Assembly: GCF_900184265.1 (NCBI RefSeq)
Contig: NZ_FXXA01000002.1
Coordinates: forward strand, 62,001 to 126,000
DNA length: 64,000 nt
DNA from: Eggerthella timonensis
GTDB taxonomy: Bacteria; Actinomycetota; Coriobacteriia; Coriobacteriales; Eggerthellaceae
Direction: 5' to 3'
Of this stretch, positions 1-8,389 are shown in pieces. Each line of letters begins with the position of its first letter. The first letter of the stretch is position 1. A program made the position numbers and the translations under genes. The notes beneath the pieces were generated by a model. That model saw only the letters and a list, made by a program, of their open reading frames with translations. It ran no database searches and had not been told where the DNA came from.

Positions 1-698
<698 letters not shown>

Positions 699-714
699 CT
701 AGTAGGTTTTTCCG

Positions 715-759
715 CTTTGCCGCATCGGCACGGCAAAGATGCACTTCGAGGTAATCATA
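715..759 (-). promoter_or_regulatory. eno: Putative eno -10 box and 5'UTR hairpin
   Basis: On the minus strand a TATGAT hexamer (complement of 754-759) lies about 65 bases before the enolase ATG. I see no good -35 match. Between them CTTTGCCG (715-722) and CGGCAAAG (731-738) form an 8-bp hairpin in the predicted leader. Only the hexamer and the dyad are seen; promoter activity is inferred. Confidence 0.35.
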
Positions 760-845
760 GCACGTCGGAAGCGGAGTCACCGCCCCTTTGACCGTTTCCC
801 CACCATTGTCGACAAGCGGTCGCCGGGACGGCACCGTCCAACGTC

Positions 846-2372
846 CTACCCCAGCGCGACCTCGTCGGCGTCGTCTACGAGATGCTCGCGCTCGGCCACG
901 ATGCGGTCGATGAGCTCTTGCTGGGAATGCACGTCCAGCTTACGGTAGATGGCCCGCACGTGGGTCTTCACCGTATCGGGAGACACGGTAAGCTCCTCGC
1001 AGATGGCGCTGCGCGACTTGCCCTGCGCCAGCAGCAGCATGACCTCGGTCTCCCGCTGCGTCACCGCGCGCTCCGTGGCCACGAACCGCACGACGCCCGC
1101 GAGGTCGCCCGCTTCGAGGCCCCCTTCGCCCGGCAGCACGGTGCCCCAGCCGTACTTCAAGTTGCTGCCGCTCGACAGGAACAGCGCACAGGCGAACAGG
1201 AAGCATGCGGCGAAGCTGGCGAGCATCGCCGCATCCTCGAGCGGACGCCCGCCCAGGGCTGCGTGCGTCACCGCCCCGCCCACGAGCACGCCGAAGAACA
1301 GCGCCGCGCCCGGGCAGCTGGCGACCCAGGAAGCGGGCAGCCCCATGTTCTTCATGAGGCAGGCGCCCAAGCTCCACAGCACCAGGTCGAGGTAGCAAAA
1401 TCCGGCGGCCAGCACCGCGATGCCCACCTGGGGCGCGCTCGGCAGCGCCGCCACCAGCAGAAACCCAATTGCCACGAACGAGAACGCCACCTTGTAGATG
1501 AACCGGTTGAAATCCAACCGCAAGAACACGAGCGTCGAAAACAGCAGCACCACCGCGACCAGCTGCCCGACGGCCATGCTCGGCGACCCGGACGCGGGCT
1601 CGGCGAACAGGAACAGGCTCGTGTACAGCACGCCCGCCGCGACGCCTTGCACCGCCGACGTCGTCACGAACTTCGTGGGAAACGGCAGCGGCACGTCGCG
1701 GCCATGGTGGAAGTAGCGCACGCGCGGGAAGCCGCTCACGACGCGCCGCAGCAGCAGCATCGCCGCGAAGGGCAGCACGAGCGCGATGCCGCACAGCGCA
1801 AGCGGCGCTCCCGACGCACCATCGTCGCCAGCGAACCCTACCGCCGTCAACGCAAGGGCAGCCAGCGTTCCCAGCATGCCCTGGTACAGCGTTTGCTGCG
1901 TGCCGATCCATCCGAACACACGGTCGATCTCCACGCGAAACAGCGCCGCACCGATACCTGACAGCGCGCTCATCAGCGCATACAGAGCCGTGTCCGCAGC
2001 GCTCGGCAGCGAGCGGTCGAGCGCCCACACCAGATGGAGCGCCGCTGCCAGCGTCATGATCGAAGCGAGCGCAACCAACCACGACGGGCTGTCCGGCACG
2101 CGTCGCGTGCGCCTGAACCAGACGGCGATCACCGTGCTGGCCACGGCCATGGCCACCAGCGGACCCACCCAGGCTGGCACGGCCGCAGCCTCTCCGTCGC
2201 CGAGCGGCACCCGCACCGCAGGTCCCAGGCAGCAGGCGATCAGCCAAACCGTGTAGCAAGCGCTCGCCAGCGCGATGCGCCCGCGACCTGCCGCCGATTG
2301 GCAGACGCTCGCGACGACGCCGCGCCGCTCGCTCGGCGCGTTGAACAGATTGCGCACGTGTTCGTTCGGCAT
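846..2372 (-). CDS. LuxR-family regulator with polytopic membrane N-terminus
   Basis: A 508-residue predicted membrane-bound transcription factor. Roughly the first 420 residues are strongly hydrophobic with many predicted transmembrane segments. The last 65 carry a GerE/LuxR helix-turn-helix (TQRETEVMLLLAQGKS through DTVKTHVRAIYRKLDVHSQ). I chose the ATG at 2372 (MPNEHVRNLF) because GGGAGG precedes it; a longer in-frame extension to 2663 would overlap the divergent gene and looks non-coding. It is divergent from the Tat flavoprotein at 2587 across a 214-bp gap, which suggests that it controls that gene. The ligand is unknown. Three more proteins of the same design occur in this window. Confidence 0.88.
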   Translation of the reverse strand: MPNEHVRNLFNAPSERRGVVASVCQSAAGRGRIALASACYTVWLIACCLGPAVRVPLGDGEAAAVPAWVGPLVAMAVASTVIAVWFRRTRRVPDSPSWLVALASIMTLAAALHLVWALDRSLPSAADTALYALMSALSGIGAALFRVEIDRVFGWIGTQQTLYQGMLGTLAALALTAVGFAGDDGASGAPLALCGIALVLPFAAMLLLRRVVSGFPRVRYFHHGRDVPLPFPTKFVTTSAVQGVAAGVLYTSLFLFAEPASGSPSMAVGQLVAVVLLFSTLVFLRLDFNRFIYKVAFSFVAIGFLLVAALPSAPQVGIAVLAAGFCYLDLVLWSLGACLMKNMGLPASWVASCPGAALFFGVLVGGAVTHAALGGRPLEDAAMLASFAACFLFACALFLSSGSNLKYGWGTVLPGEGGLEAGDLAGVVRFVATERAVTQRETEVMLLLAQGKSRSAICEELTVSPDTVKTHVRAIYRKLDVHSQQELIDRIVAEREHLVDDADEVALG

Positions 2373-2586
2373 AACCCTCCCTTTTCTCCCTGCGTTCAGG
2401 ATACCTCGTCGCGCCTCACCCCTCGGGGTGAAAACGGACGATGCGGCGTTTTCCCTGCGACGGGCGACGAAACGCCCGAGCGCCCCGTGATACGGTGCGG
2501 ACAGAGCTCGGTGCGGAGGGCACGGGGCAGGCGGCATCTGCGTTTCGTTTCGCGAGCCGCCGTTCGTAGAGGAGGAAGGGATCATC

Positions 2587-4323
2587 ATGACGAAAGAAGC
2601 CATCCCCAGCATGGATCGACGCAGCTTCCTGAAGGGAGCCTTCGTCACGGGCGCGGCAGCCACGGCCGCCGTATCCGGAGCGGGCGCGCTCGTCGGGTGC
2701 GCGGCTCAGCCGAAAGAAGGCGCAGCCGGCGCGTCCAAGGCCAACGCGAAAGGCGCGGCGAGCACGTACGACTTCGAGACCGCGCCAGAGCCCATCGCCG
2801 ACGGCGACATCAAGGAAACGGTCGAAGCCGACGTCGTGGTCGTGGGCGCAGGCTTCTCGGGTCTGTGCTGCGCGCTGTCCGCCGCCGAGAACGGCTTGAA
2901 CGTGGTCATGCTCGAGCGCATGGATCACGTGGTGGGCCGCGGCGGCTCCATCTACGCCACGAACTCGAAGCTGACCAAGGAAAAAGGCTACGAGTGTTCG
3001 GTGGAGGAGATCGCCCAGCGCTACAAGCGCATGATGGGCTACCACTCCTACCGCGTAGACGGCCGCAAGTGGATGCTGCACTTCAACCGCTCGGGCGAAG
3101 CTATGGACTGGCTCATCGACCGCATGACCACGGCCAGTTCCGTGGGCGGCAGCGACCTCACCCCCGTCATGGAGCACTGGTACGAAGATCCCGAGAACAT
3201 CAACGGCGAGTTCCCCGGCACGCACGAGTTCCTCGACGGCCCGAACGGCAAGGGCCCCGACGACAATCCGCAGCAGGACGTGTGCGACAACATGGCGGCG
3301 TACTGCGCGAAGGAAGGCGTGGACATCCGCTACCAGACCGAGGCGAAGCAGCTCGTCAAGGAAGGCGACAAGGTGGTGGGCGTCGTTGCGAAGGACGACG
3401 GTGGCTACGTCCGCTTCAACGCCAAGAAAGGCGTGGTCATGGCTACGGGCGACTTCGGCCAGGACAAGGACATGCTGGAGAAGTTCATCCCTTGGGCAGC
3501 CCATCAGACCGACTTCGGCGGCATCTGGGACGGCTCCGGCCACAAGATGGCGTACTGGGCAGGCGCCGCCATGGACAAGAACGAGACGCCCACGCCCATG
3601 ATCTTCTGCTTCCAGTGGCGATCCATCACCCGCCAAGTACGCGCGTTCCAGGGACTCATGGTGAACTCGGACGGCCGCCGCTACGACAACGAGGACAACG
3701 TCATCTCGCACGGCGCGCTGGCGCTCACCCACGAGAAAGGGCACTACGCATACGCCATCTGGGATGACGACTATGCGAACGAACCGCAATGGCAGAACCA
3801 CCGCTACGTGGACGGCCCGAAGGTGTTCGAGACGCCCGACGACGTGCGCGCTTACTGGCAGACCACCATCGATGGACCCGGAACCATCAACATGAACGGC
3901 TCGGGCGACATCGAGGTGAAGATGATCAAGGCCGACACCATCGAGAAGCTCGTCGAGGAGCTGGGCTTGCCGAAAGACGAGACGCTCGCGACCATCGAAG
4001 CCTACAACGGCTACTGCGACAAAGGCGTCGACGAGGAGTTCGGCAAGCGCAAAGAGCTGCTACTGCCGGTCAAGAACGGCCCGTTCTACGGTATCAAATG
4101 CACGCCCTGGTTCCTCACCACCACCGGCGGCATTCGCTGCAACGACGACATGCAGGTGATGAACGCCGAGAACGAGGTCATCGAGGGCCTGTACTGCCTC
4201 GGGTCCACCGTGGGCGACATGTACTGCAACTGCTACTCCACGCACTTCCCGGGCCACAACCTGGGCGGCACGTGCCTCACGTTCGGCTACGTCACCGGCC
4301 GCAAGCTGGCAGGCGCCGAATAG
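2587..4323 (+). CDS. Tat-exported FAD-dependent fumarate reductase-like flavoprotein
   Basis: A 578-residue oxidoreductase of the fumarate reductase/succinate dehydrogenase flavoprotein family, probably acting outside the membrane on an unidentified small organic acceptor. It has a twin-arginine signal (R11-R12 in DRRSFLKG) and a lipobox ending at C38 (LVGC), so it is probably lipid-anchored. The FAD dinucleotide motif GAGFSG is at residues 87-92. A second FAD-contact segment lies near the C-terminus, where the usual GGSGL-type motif reads GHNLGG. No cytochrome domain is fused. The ATG has GGAGGAAGG before it. The divergent LuxR gene is its likely regulator. Substrate cannot be read from the sequence; relatives reduce urocanate, cinnamates, catechols or cardenolides. 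Confidence 0.9.
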   Translation: MTKEAIPSMDRRSFLKGAFVTGAAATAAVSGAGALVGCAAQPKEGAAGASKANAKGAASTYDFETAPEPIADGDIKETVEADVVVVGAGFSGLCCALSAAENGLNVVMLERMDHVVGRGGSIYATNSKLTKEKGYECSVEEIAQRYKRMMGYHSYRVDGRKWMLHFNRSGEAMDWLIDRMTTASSVGGSDLTPVMEHWYEDPENINGEFPGTHEFLDGPNGKGPDDNPQQDVCDNMAAYCAKEGVDIRYQTEAKQLVKEGDKVVGVVAKDDGGYVRFNAKKGVVMATGDFGQDKDMLEKFIPWAAHQTDFGGIWDGSGHKMAYWAGAAMDKNETPTPMIFCFQWRSITRQVRAFQGLMVNSDGRRYDNEDNVISHGALALTHEKGHYAYAIWDDDYANEPQWQNHRYVDGPKVFETPDDVRAYWQTTIDGPGTINMNGSGDIEVKMIKADTIEKLVEELGLPKDETLATIEAYNGYCDKGVDEEFGKRKELLLPVKNGPFYGIKCTPWFLTTTGGIRCNDDMQVMNAENEVIEGLYCLGSTVGDMYCNCYSTHFPGHNLGGTCLTFGYVTGRKLAGAE

Positions 4324-4340
4324 CATTCGCCCCTTCCCGT

Positions 4341-4377
4341 CGCAGCCCGGACGCTCTCCCTCCGCGTCCGGGCTGCG
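4341..4377. terminator. Hairpin between convergent genes
   Basis: Perfect 14-bp inverted repeat, arms 4341-4354 and 4364-4377 with a 9-base loop, between the flavoprotein stop and the convergent TsaA-like stop. There is no clear T-tract, so it is a probable bidirectional terminator by position. Confidence 0.6.
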
Positions 4378-4392
4378 CGTCGTTTCGGCGCG

Positions 4393-4872
4393 CTAGAACC
4401 GGAAGACGGCGCCCCAGTCGAACTGGCCGGACGTTTCGACGTCGTTCGGCCAGGCCGCGCACCAGGCGGGGACACGAGGATGCGCGATACGGTCGATGCT
4501 GGGCGTGTAGGGCTTGAGGTCGACCAGCGGCGTACCGTCCTCGGCGTCGAGGTACGGTGTTTCCACGGTGCCCACCTCTACGTCGATCGCGCCCACTTCG
4601 ACGGTGGTCAGCGACACCGGGTTGGGGCGCATCGGACTGCGCGTGGCGAAGATGCCCACGTCGTAGTCGAGCCCGACGTACGGGCGTCCTGCGTCCACCA
4701 GGCCGCGCAGCTCGTCGGCGTCCGCCAGGTGGCTCCACCACAGCACTTCGAGGTGGCCGAACCCGTCCAGCCCGCGCAGTCCGGCGCGGAACGGCTCGTC
4801 GATCCTCAACGTGGCGCTGCCGTCTTCGTGCGCCTCGACATGCCCGATCGGGCGAATGACGTACTCCTCCAT
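4393..4872 (-). CDS. TrmO/TsaA-like tRNA N6-methyltransferase family protein
   Basis: A 159-residue protein of the TsaA-like (UPF0066) family. The best-known members, TrmO, methylate N6 of threonylcarbamoyl-adenosine at tRNA position 37 using S-adenosylmethionine. The signature ATRSPMRPNPV lies at residues 76-86 and the LKPYTPSID motif at about 119-127. It is shorter than E. coli TrmO (about 235 residues), matching the compact archaeal/clostridial form. AGAGGAG precedes the ATG. It lies downstream of a MerR-type promoter at 5064-5094, which is unusual for a tRNA-modification gene. Some family members may have other methyl-transfer roles, so the exact substrate is uncertain. Confidence 0.8.
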   Translation of the reverse strand: MEEYVIRPIGHVEAHEDGSATLRIDEPFRAGLRGLDGFGHLEVLWWSHLADADELRGLVDAGRPYVGLDYDVGIFATRSPMRPNPVSLTTVEVGAIDVEVGTVETPYLDAEDGTPLVDLKPYTPSIDRIAHPRVPAWCAAWPNDVETSGQFDWGAVFRF

Positions 4873-5061
4873 GGAAAGCTCCTCTCATCGCAGGTAGTTT
4901 GCAACGTCAGCGAGAGCGTACGTGGTGCCCGGAATTCGCGGGATGGCAAGGGTGAAGCGTACTTCGGTACGTGAGTCCTTGACATCGCGTGAAGGCTGGG
5001 TGCCACGTACGGTCGCAGCGTCGGCGGTTCCGTCGGCTGGCAAGCCGGCGGAGCACAACCA
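4873..5061 (-). other. Leader between MerR promoter and TsaA-like gene, possible small ORF
   Basis: About 190 bases separate the MerR-type promoter from the TsaA-like ATG. One frame is open through this stretch and ends with TGA at 4885-4887, just before the ribosome binding site of the next gene (ending TTYALADVANYLR). Its only upstream start, TTG at 5094, lies before the predicted transcript start, and internal TTG codons have no good ribosome binding site. It could be a small coupled gene, a decayed coding fragment, or a structured leader. Confidence 0.3.
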
Positions 5062-5063
5062 GG

Positions 5064-5094
5064 AGCCTATTCCCTGACACGATGTGAGGGTCAA
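5064..5094 (-). promoter_or_regulatory. MerR-type promoter with 19-bp spacer and central dyad
   Basis: Reading leftward: -35 TTGACC (5094-5089), a 19-bp spacer (5088-5070), and -10 TAGGCT (5069-5064). The promoter region contains the dyad CCCTcACAtcgTGTcAGGG (5090-5072). An overlong 19-bp spacer with an operator dyad between -35 and -10 is the hallmark of MerR-family activation. The -35 overlaps the stop codon of the MerR gene just upstream, so this regulator is the obvious candidate activator of the TsaA-like gene downstream. Confidence 0.75.
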
Positions 5095-5942
5095 GCGCTT
5101 TCAACCGGAATCAGCAACTCGGTAAGATAGTCGGACGGATCGTCGGCGTTCCAGCAGCCGCGATGGGCGATCTCGCGCATATCGCCCGCTGCGCGCAGCG
5201 TCGGATGCTCCTCCAACCAACGCGCGAAGGACGCGTACGCCCCGGCGATGCGGTCGTAGGGACCGTACACCATGACGCTCGCCGCTTGCGGCAACGCTGC
5301 ACTGCGATGGAAGCGCAGGCTGCAGCCGTCGTCTTCGACTTCTTCGCCGCACGTCGGACGCGCGTCCGCAGCCACCGACACCTCCACGATCACGCCGCCA
5401 CACGTCTCCGCGTCTTCCGAGCCGTCGGCCGGAAACGTGCAGAACTCCGTGTACGGCTCCGAAGGCGCAATGCCGCGCTCGCACATGAGAGCGCCCAGCC
5501 GCTCCCAGGCAAGACGCTCGTCATCGTAGTCGGGCAGCTCCATGCGCAGCGTCACCACATCGTAGGCCGGCACGCTCTTCATCTGCACCTCGAACGCCTG
5601 CCGCGCATCCCCGGCCTCTACGGCGCTCAGCAGACCCCGCAACGCGGCCCGTCGCTCTTCCATGCGCGCCGCCTCCGCATCGAGCGCGCCTTGGTGGCGG
5701 CGCAGCTCGTCGGCGAGCGCGTCGTCGCCCAGCGCCAGCAGACGTTTGATGTCACGCACCTGAAACCCCAGATCGCGCAGTGCCTTGATGCGGTTCGCCT
5801 GCGCCAATTGGTCGACGGCGTACAGCCGGTATCCCGACGCGGGATCCTGCGCTGCGGGCACGAGCACGCCCTCGGCGTCGTAGTGCCGCAGCATGCGGAT
5901 GGACAGCCGCGCGTATCGCGAAAACTCCCCGATCTTCAGCAC
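5091..5942 (-). CDS. MerR-family regulator with GyrI-like effector domain
   Basis: A 283-residue transcription factor. Residues 1-70 are a MerR winged helix-turn-helix (KIGEFSRYARLSIRMLRHYDAEG, then YRLYAVDQLAQ). A coiled dimerisation helix rich in Ala, Arg and Glu follows, then an effector-binding domain of the GyrI/BmrR type to the end (PYTEFCTF, YGPYDRIAGAYASFARWLEE). I chose a GTG start at 5942 because GGGAGGGG precedes it; this places the start 7 bases inside the 3' end of the antitoxin gene, so it may be co-transcribed with the toxin-antitoxin pair. The ligand, probably a small hydrophobic or aromatic compound, is unknown. Confidence 0.85.
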   Translation of the reverse strand: MLKIGEFSRYARLSIRMLRHYDAEGVLVPAAQDPASGYRLYAVDQLAQANRIKALRDLGFQVRDIKRLLALGDDALADELRRHQGALDAEAARMEERRAALRGLLSAVEAGDARQAFEVQMKSVPAYDVVTLRMELPDYDDERLAWERLGALMCERGIAPSEPYTEFCTFPADGSEDAETCGGVIVEVSVAADARPTCGEEVEDDGCSLRFHRSAALPQAASVMVYGPYDRIAGAYASFARWLEEHPTLRAAGDMREIAHRGCWNADDPSDYLTELLIPVESA

Positions 5943-6964
5943 AAGCCCCTCCCTTCCCATTGCAGATCGGCGGCGAATTCGTACGAGATAAGGCCGCCGA
6001 TCTCCGTCTCGCGCCATCCGCGCTCGCCGTGCGAGTGGTCGGACAGCGCGGAGGAGGATGCGAACCCGTTGGCGAACAGGCACACCGCATCGAGCAGGCT
6101 CACGTCCGCTGCGGAAAACGCGGCCAAGTTCGCCGCGCGCTCCGCTACGACAACCTGGCCGTCGCCCTGCTCGAGCAGAGAGAGCGTCTCGCCGTCGATC
6201 AGCCCCGCCATCAAGAGCTCGAACTGATGGGGCACCGGGCCGAACGGCGCCTTGGCGTACCGCAAGCCGGTGAATCCCACCCCGGTTTCGCGATACGACG
6301 CGAAATCGAGGTAGAACAGAGTCTTGTTCAGCTTCGTCCGATACAGGCTGCGCGCATGCGCAGCGAGGTAGAGCACGGTCTCGCGAACGCGATCGGGATC
6401 GAACAGGCGCATGCCGGTATCGAGCCCTTCCCCTCTCACAATGCCGTCCATCGCATCGAACCGGATCACCGCGTAGTCGATGTGTGACATACCGCGCTTC
6501 CGCACGATGTCGCGCGCGTTCGCCCGCTCCTCGTCGGAGAGCTTGCGCGCACCTTGCTCCAAGCACTTCAGCAAGAACCGCGGATCGCGCGCGTTGGCCA
6601 GCAGCTGGGCATGGGAATCGGAGGCAAGGCAACCGCGTTCGTAGCGTTGCAAGCTTGCCACGCCGATATCGAGAATCGCCGCGAACACCCGCTGGGAGAA
6701 CCCGTACTTCTTCCGCAGCGCCACGATCTCCTCGGGCTGCATGACGCCCGCTTTGTCTCGATATGCTCGATAGAGTTTTTCGAACCCCTTGTCGACAAGG
6801 GGAGCCCATCCGATGGAGTTTCCGCATTTCGGACAAATCAAGTGCTCGATATCGACTTCGACCACCACGCCTCGAACATCCTCGACATGGTGTCGCATCT
6901 CGTACGTCGCGTCTACTTCCTCCCAGCACTCCTCGCATAGCAACCGTTTCACAGGCTCCATCAT
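5936..6964 (-). CDS. MqsA-like zinc/HTH antitoxin with Panacea (DUF4065) domain
   Basis: A 342-residue three-part antitoxin. First comes an MqsA/YgiT-type zinc module with C10-x2-C13 and C44-x2-C47. Then a helix-turn-helix (GFSQRVFAAILDIGVASLQRYERG, about 93-115). Last is a Panacea/SocA-like domain with the characteristic LNKTLFYLDFASYRETG and APFGPVPHQFELL segments. It should bind and neutralise the upstream toxin and repress the shared promoter. The ATG at 6964 shares one base with the toxin stop codon, so translation is coupled. TTG at 6967 and ATG at 6961 are alternatives. Confidence 0.82.
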   Translation of the reverse strand: MMEPVKRLLCEECWEEVDATYEMRHHVEDVRGVVVEVDIEHLICPKCGNSIGWAPLVDKGFEKLYRAYRDKAGVMQPEEIVALRKKYGFSQRVFAAILDIGVASLQRYERGCLASDSHAQLLANARDPRFLLKCLEQGARKLSDEERANARDIVRKRGMSHIDYAVIRFDAMDGIVRGEGLDTGMRLFDPDRVRETVLYLAAHARSLYRTKLNKTLFYLDFASYRETGVGFTGLRYAKAPFGPVPHQFELLMAGLIDGETLSLLEQGDGQVVVAERAANLAAFSAADVSLLDAVCLFANGFASSSALSDHSHGERGWRETEIGGLISYEFAADLQWEGRGLC

Positions 6965-7341
6965 CAACCCGCCTTCTTATAGGGATAGGTAAGCGGCCAT
7001 TCCGCCTCATGGAAAGAAACGCACACAGCTCGCACATCGCCTCCGATGAGATACGCAGCAAGCTTGATATACACTTCGTATTCTTCGAGGTACTTGCCGA
7101 AAACCCACAAGTCTCGAGGGCGGCCCCTATCGTCCTTCAAGGGACCGCTTGAATAGTCGACTACCTCGAGTTCTCGAACGGCTTGGTGCACATCGACGTC
7201 GCGATAGCCTATGGCCTTCATAAAGATACGCGTTTTGCTGCTCGGCTCGCTTGAGCCAACCACGCGAAAACACTCTAGCTGCGTACGCCTCACCAGCGTC
7301 AGCACCGCTTCTATCTTCCAGCGTTCGGCAATCTCCCCCAT
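6964..7341 (-). CDS. MqsR-like type II toxin
   Basis: A 125-residue protein resembling MqsR-family mRNA interferases, which cleave mRNA during translation. Family-like landmarks are the KAIGYRDVDVHQAVRELEVVDY helix and strand segment, LWVFGKYL, VYIKL, and the C-terminal VCVSFHEAEWPLTYPYK, which parallels the IVSFKE end of E. coli MqsR. It precedes its antitoxin, the usual mqsRA order. I prefer the ATG at 7341; a GTG at 7359 is possible. The match is by motif only and toxicity is inferred. Confidence 0.75.
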   Translation of the reverse strand: MGEIAERWKIEAVLTLVRRTQLECFRVVGSSEPSSKTRIFMKAIGYRDVDVHQAVRELEVVDYSSGPLKDDRGRPRDLWVFGKYLEEYEVYIKLAAYLIGGDVRAVCVSFHEAEWPLTYPYKKAG

Positions 7342-7360
7342 GCAAACACCCCAAATCACC

Positions 7361-7413
7361 TCATTTGATGCGATCAGTATAACACAAATCAGCCTCTATG
7401 ACATCAAATGATG
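7361..7413 (-). promoter_or_regulatory. Promoter and paired operator of the toxin-antitoxin operon
   Basis: A strong -10 TATACT is read on the minus strand (complement of 7376-7381). It is flanked by the inverted pair TCATTTGATG (7361-7370) and CATCAAATGATG (7402-7413); the second site is itself palindromic. The dyads bracket the core promoter, the layout expected for autorepression by the antitoxin. Binding is inferred. Confidence 0.6.
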
Positions 7414-7457
7414 CGATTCAACAACCGATTTCGGCAATCGAGAACGCCCACGAGCCC

Positions 7458-8312
7458 CTACAGCCACACGGCCATCCCCGCGCACATCGCCAACCCTACG
7501 GCCAACACCACGCCGCTCGACGCCGAGAACGCACGCGGCGCAAGCGAGGTACGCTCCACGTCGGGCGCGCCGTAGCAGCGTGCGTCCATGGCCACGGCCA
7601 GCGAGTCGGCGCGGCGGAACAGCCCCACGAACAGGGGGATGAGCACCGTCTGCCAGGCGCGCAGCCGCTCCCACAAGCTGCCCTCGGCAAACGACGCACC
7701 GCGCGCCCATTGGGCATCGTGCACGCGGCCGAACTCCTCGGCCGTCACGGGAATGAACCGCAGCGCCAACGAGAACACCATGGCGATGTCGTCGCTGGGA
7801 ACGCCGACGCGCTTGAGCGGACGCAGGAAGTCGCCCAGGGCGTTCGTCAAATCGGTGGACGTGGTGGTGTAGGTGACCACGAGGCTGCCCACCACCAGCA
7901 GCACAATGCGCAGCGCGAAGAAACACCCTCGCGCAAGCCCCGCCGGCACGAGGCCGAACGACCCGATCAGCGGCACGGGAGCCCACGTCGCGAAGATGCC
8001 GGCCGACACGTCACCAAGCGCCGCCGGCGCCTCGACCGCGGCTTGCGACACGTCGAGCGAGAACCCGTTGAACAGAACGGTGAACGCCACGATCACGTAC
8101 ACGGGCACGAGCAGGCCGAAGAACCGCCGAGCCGGGATGCGCGACACTGCTGCCACCGCTGCGAACAGCAGCGCGCACAGCGCGATGCCCGCCCACGAGC
8201 GCACGAGGAACAGCGTGACGGAATACGCCGCGAGCAGCACGATCTTCACGCGCGCGTCGCACGCGTGCACCGGCGAGGTTCCTGGGATGTAAGAGCTGAC
8301 GTTGATGCGCAT
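7458..8312 (-). CDS. EcfT-like transmembrane subunit of an ECF transporter, orphan
   Basis: A 284-residue integral membrane protein of the EcfT/CbiQ family, the coupling subunit that links two ATPases to a substrate-specific S component in vitamin or metal uptake. It shows several membrane helices and the cytoplasmic coupling region (DFLRPLKRVGVPSDDIAMVFSLALRFIP; WARGAS; DSLAVAMDARCYGA) with the two Ala-Arg-Gly/Ala-Arg signatures that dock the ATPases. No EcfA or S gene is adjacent; the nearest S component is at 15427. The ATG at 8312 is chosen; an in-frame TTG at 8330 has a slightly better ribosome binding site. Confidence 0.82.
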   Translation of the reverse strand: MRINVSSYIPGTSPVHACDARVKIVLLAAYSVTLFLVRSWAGIALCALLFAAVAAVSRIPARRFFGLLVPVYVIVAFTVLFNGFSLDVSQAAVEAPAALGDVSAGIFATWAPVPLIGSFGLVPAGLARGCFFALRIVLLVVGSLVVTYTTTSTDLTNALGDFLRPLKRVGVPSDDIAMVFSLALRFIPVTAEEFGRVHDAQWARGASFAEGSLWERLRAWQTVLIPLFVGLFRRADSLAVAMDARCYGAPDVERTSLAPRAFSASSGVVLAVGLAMCAGMAVWL

Positions 8313-8389
8313 GCTGGCAGTATGCCACAACGCTCCGCCGCACGCTCCGCATGAGGTGACAATTCCGCGCGTTCAACGAAAGACGCGCA

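Noticed and set aside
2373-2663. 97-codon N-terminal extension of the first LuxR gene
   Set aside because: It crosses the divergent flavoprotein start, is rich in Arg/Pro typical of antisense frames, and a good start with GGGAGG exists at 2372.
5164-6227. Long plus-strand open frame opposite the MerR and antitoxin genes
   Set aside because: His/Arg-rich composition and lack of domain pattern mark it as an antisense shadow of GC-rich genes.
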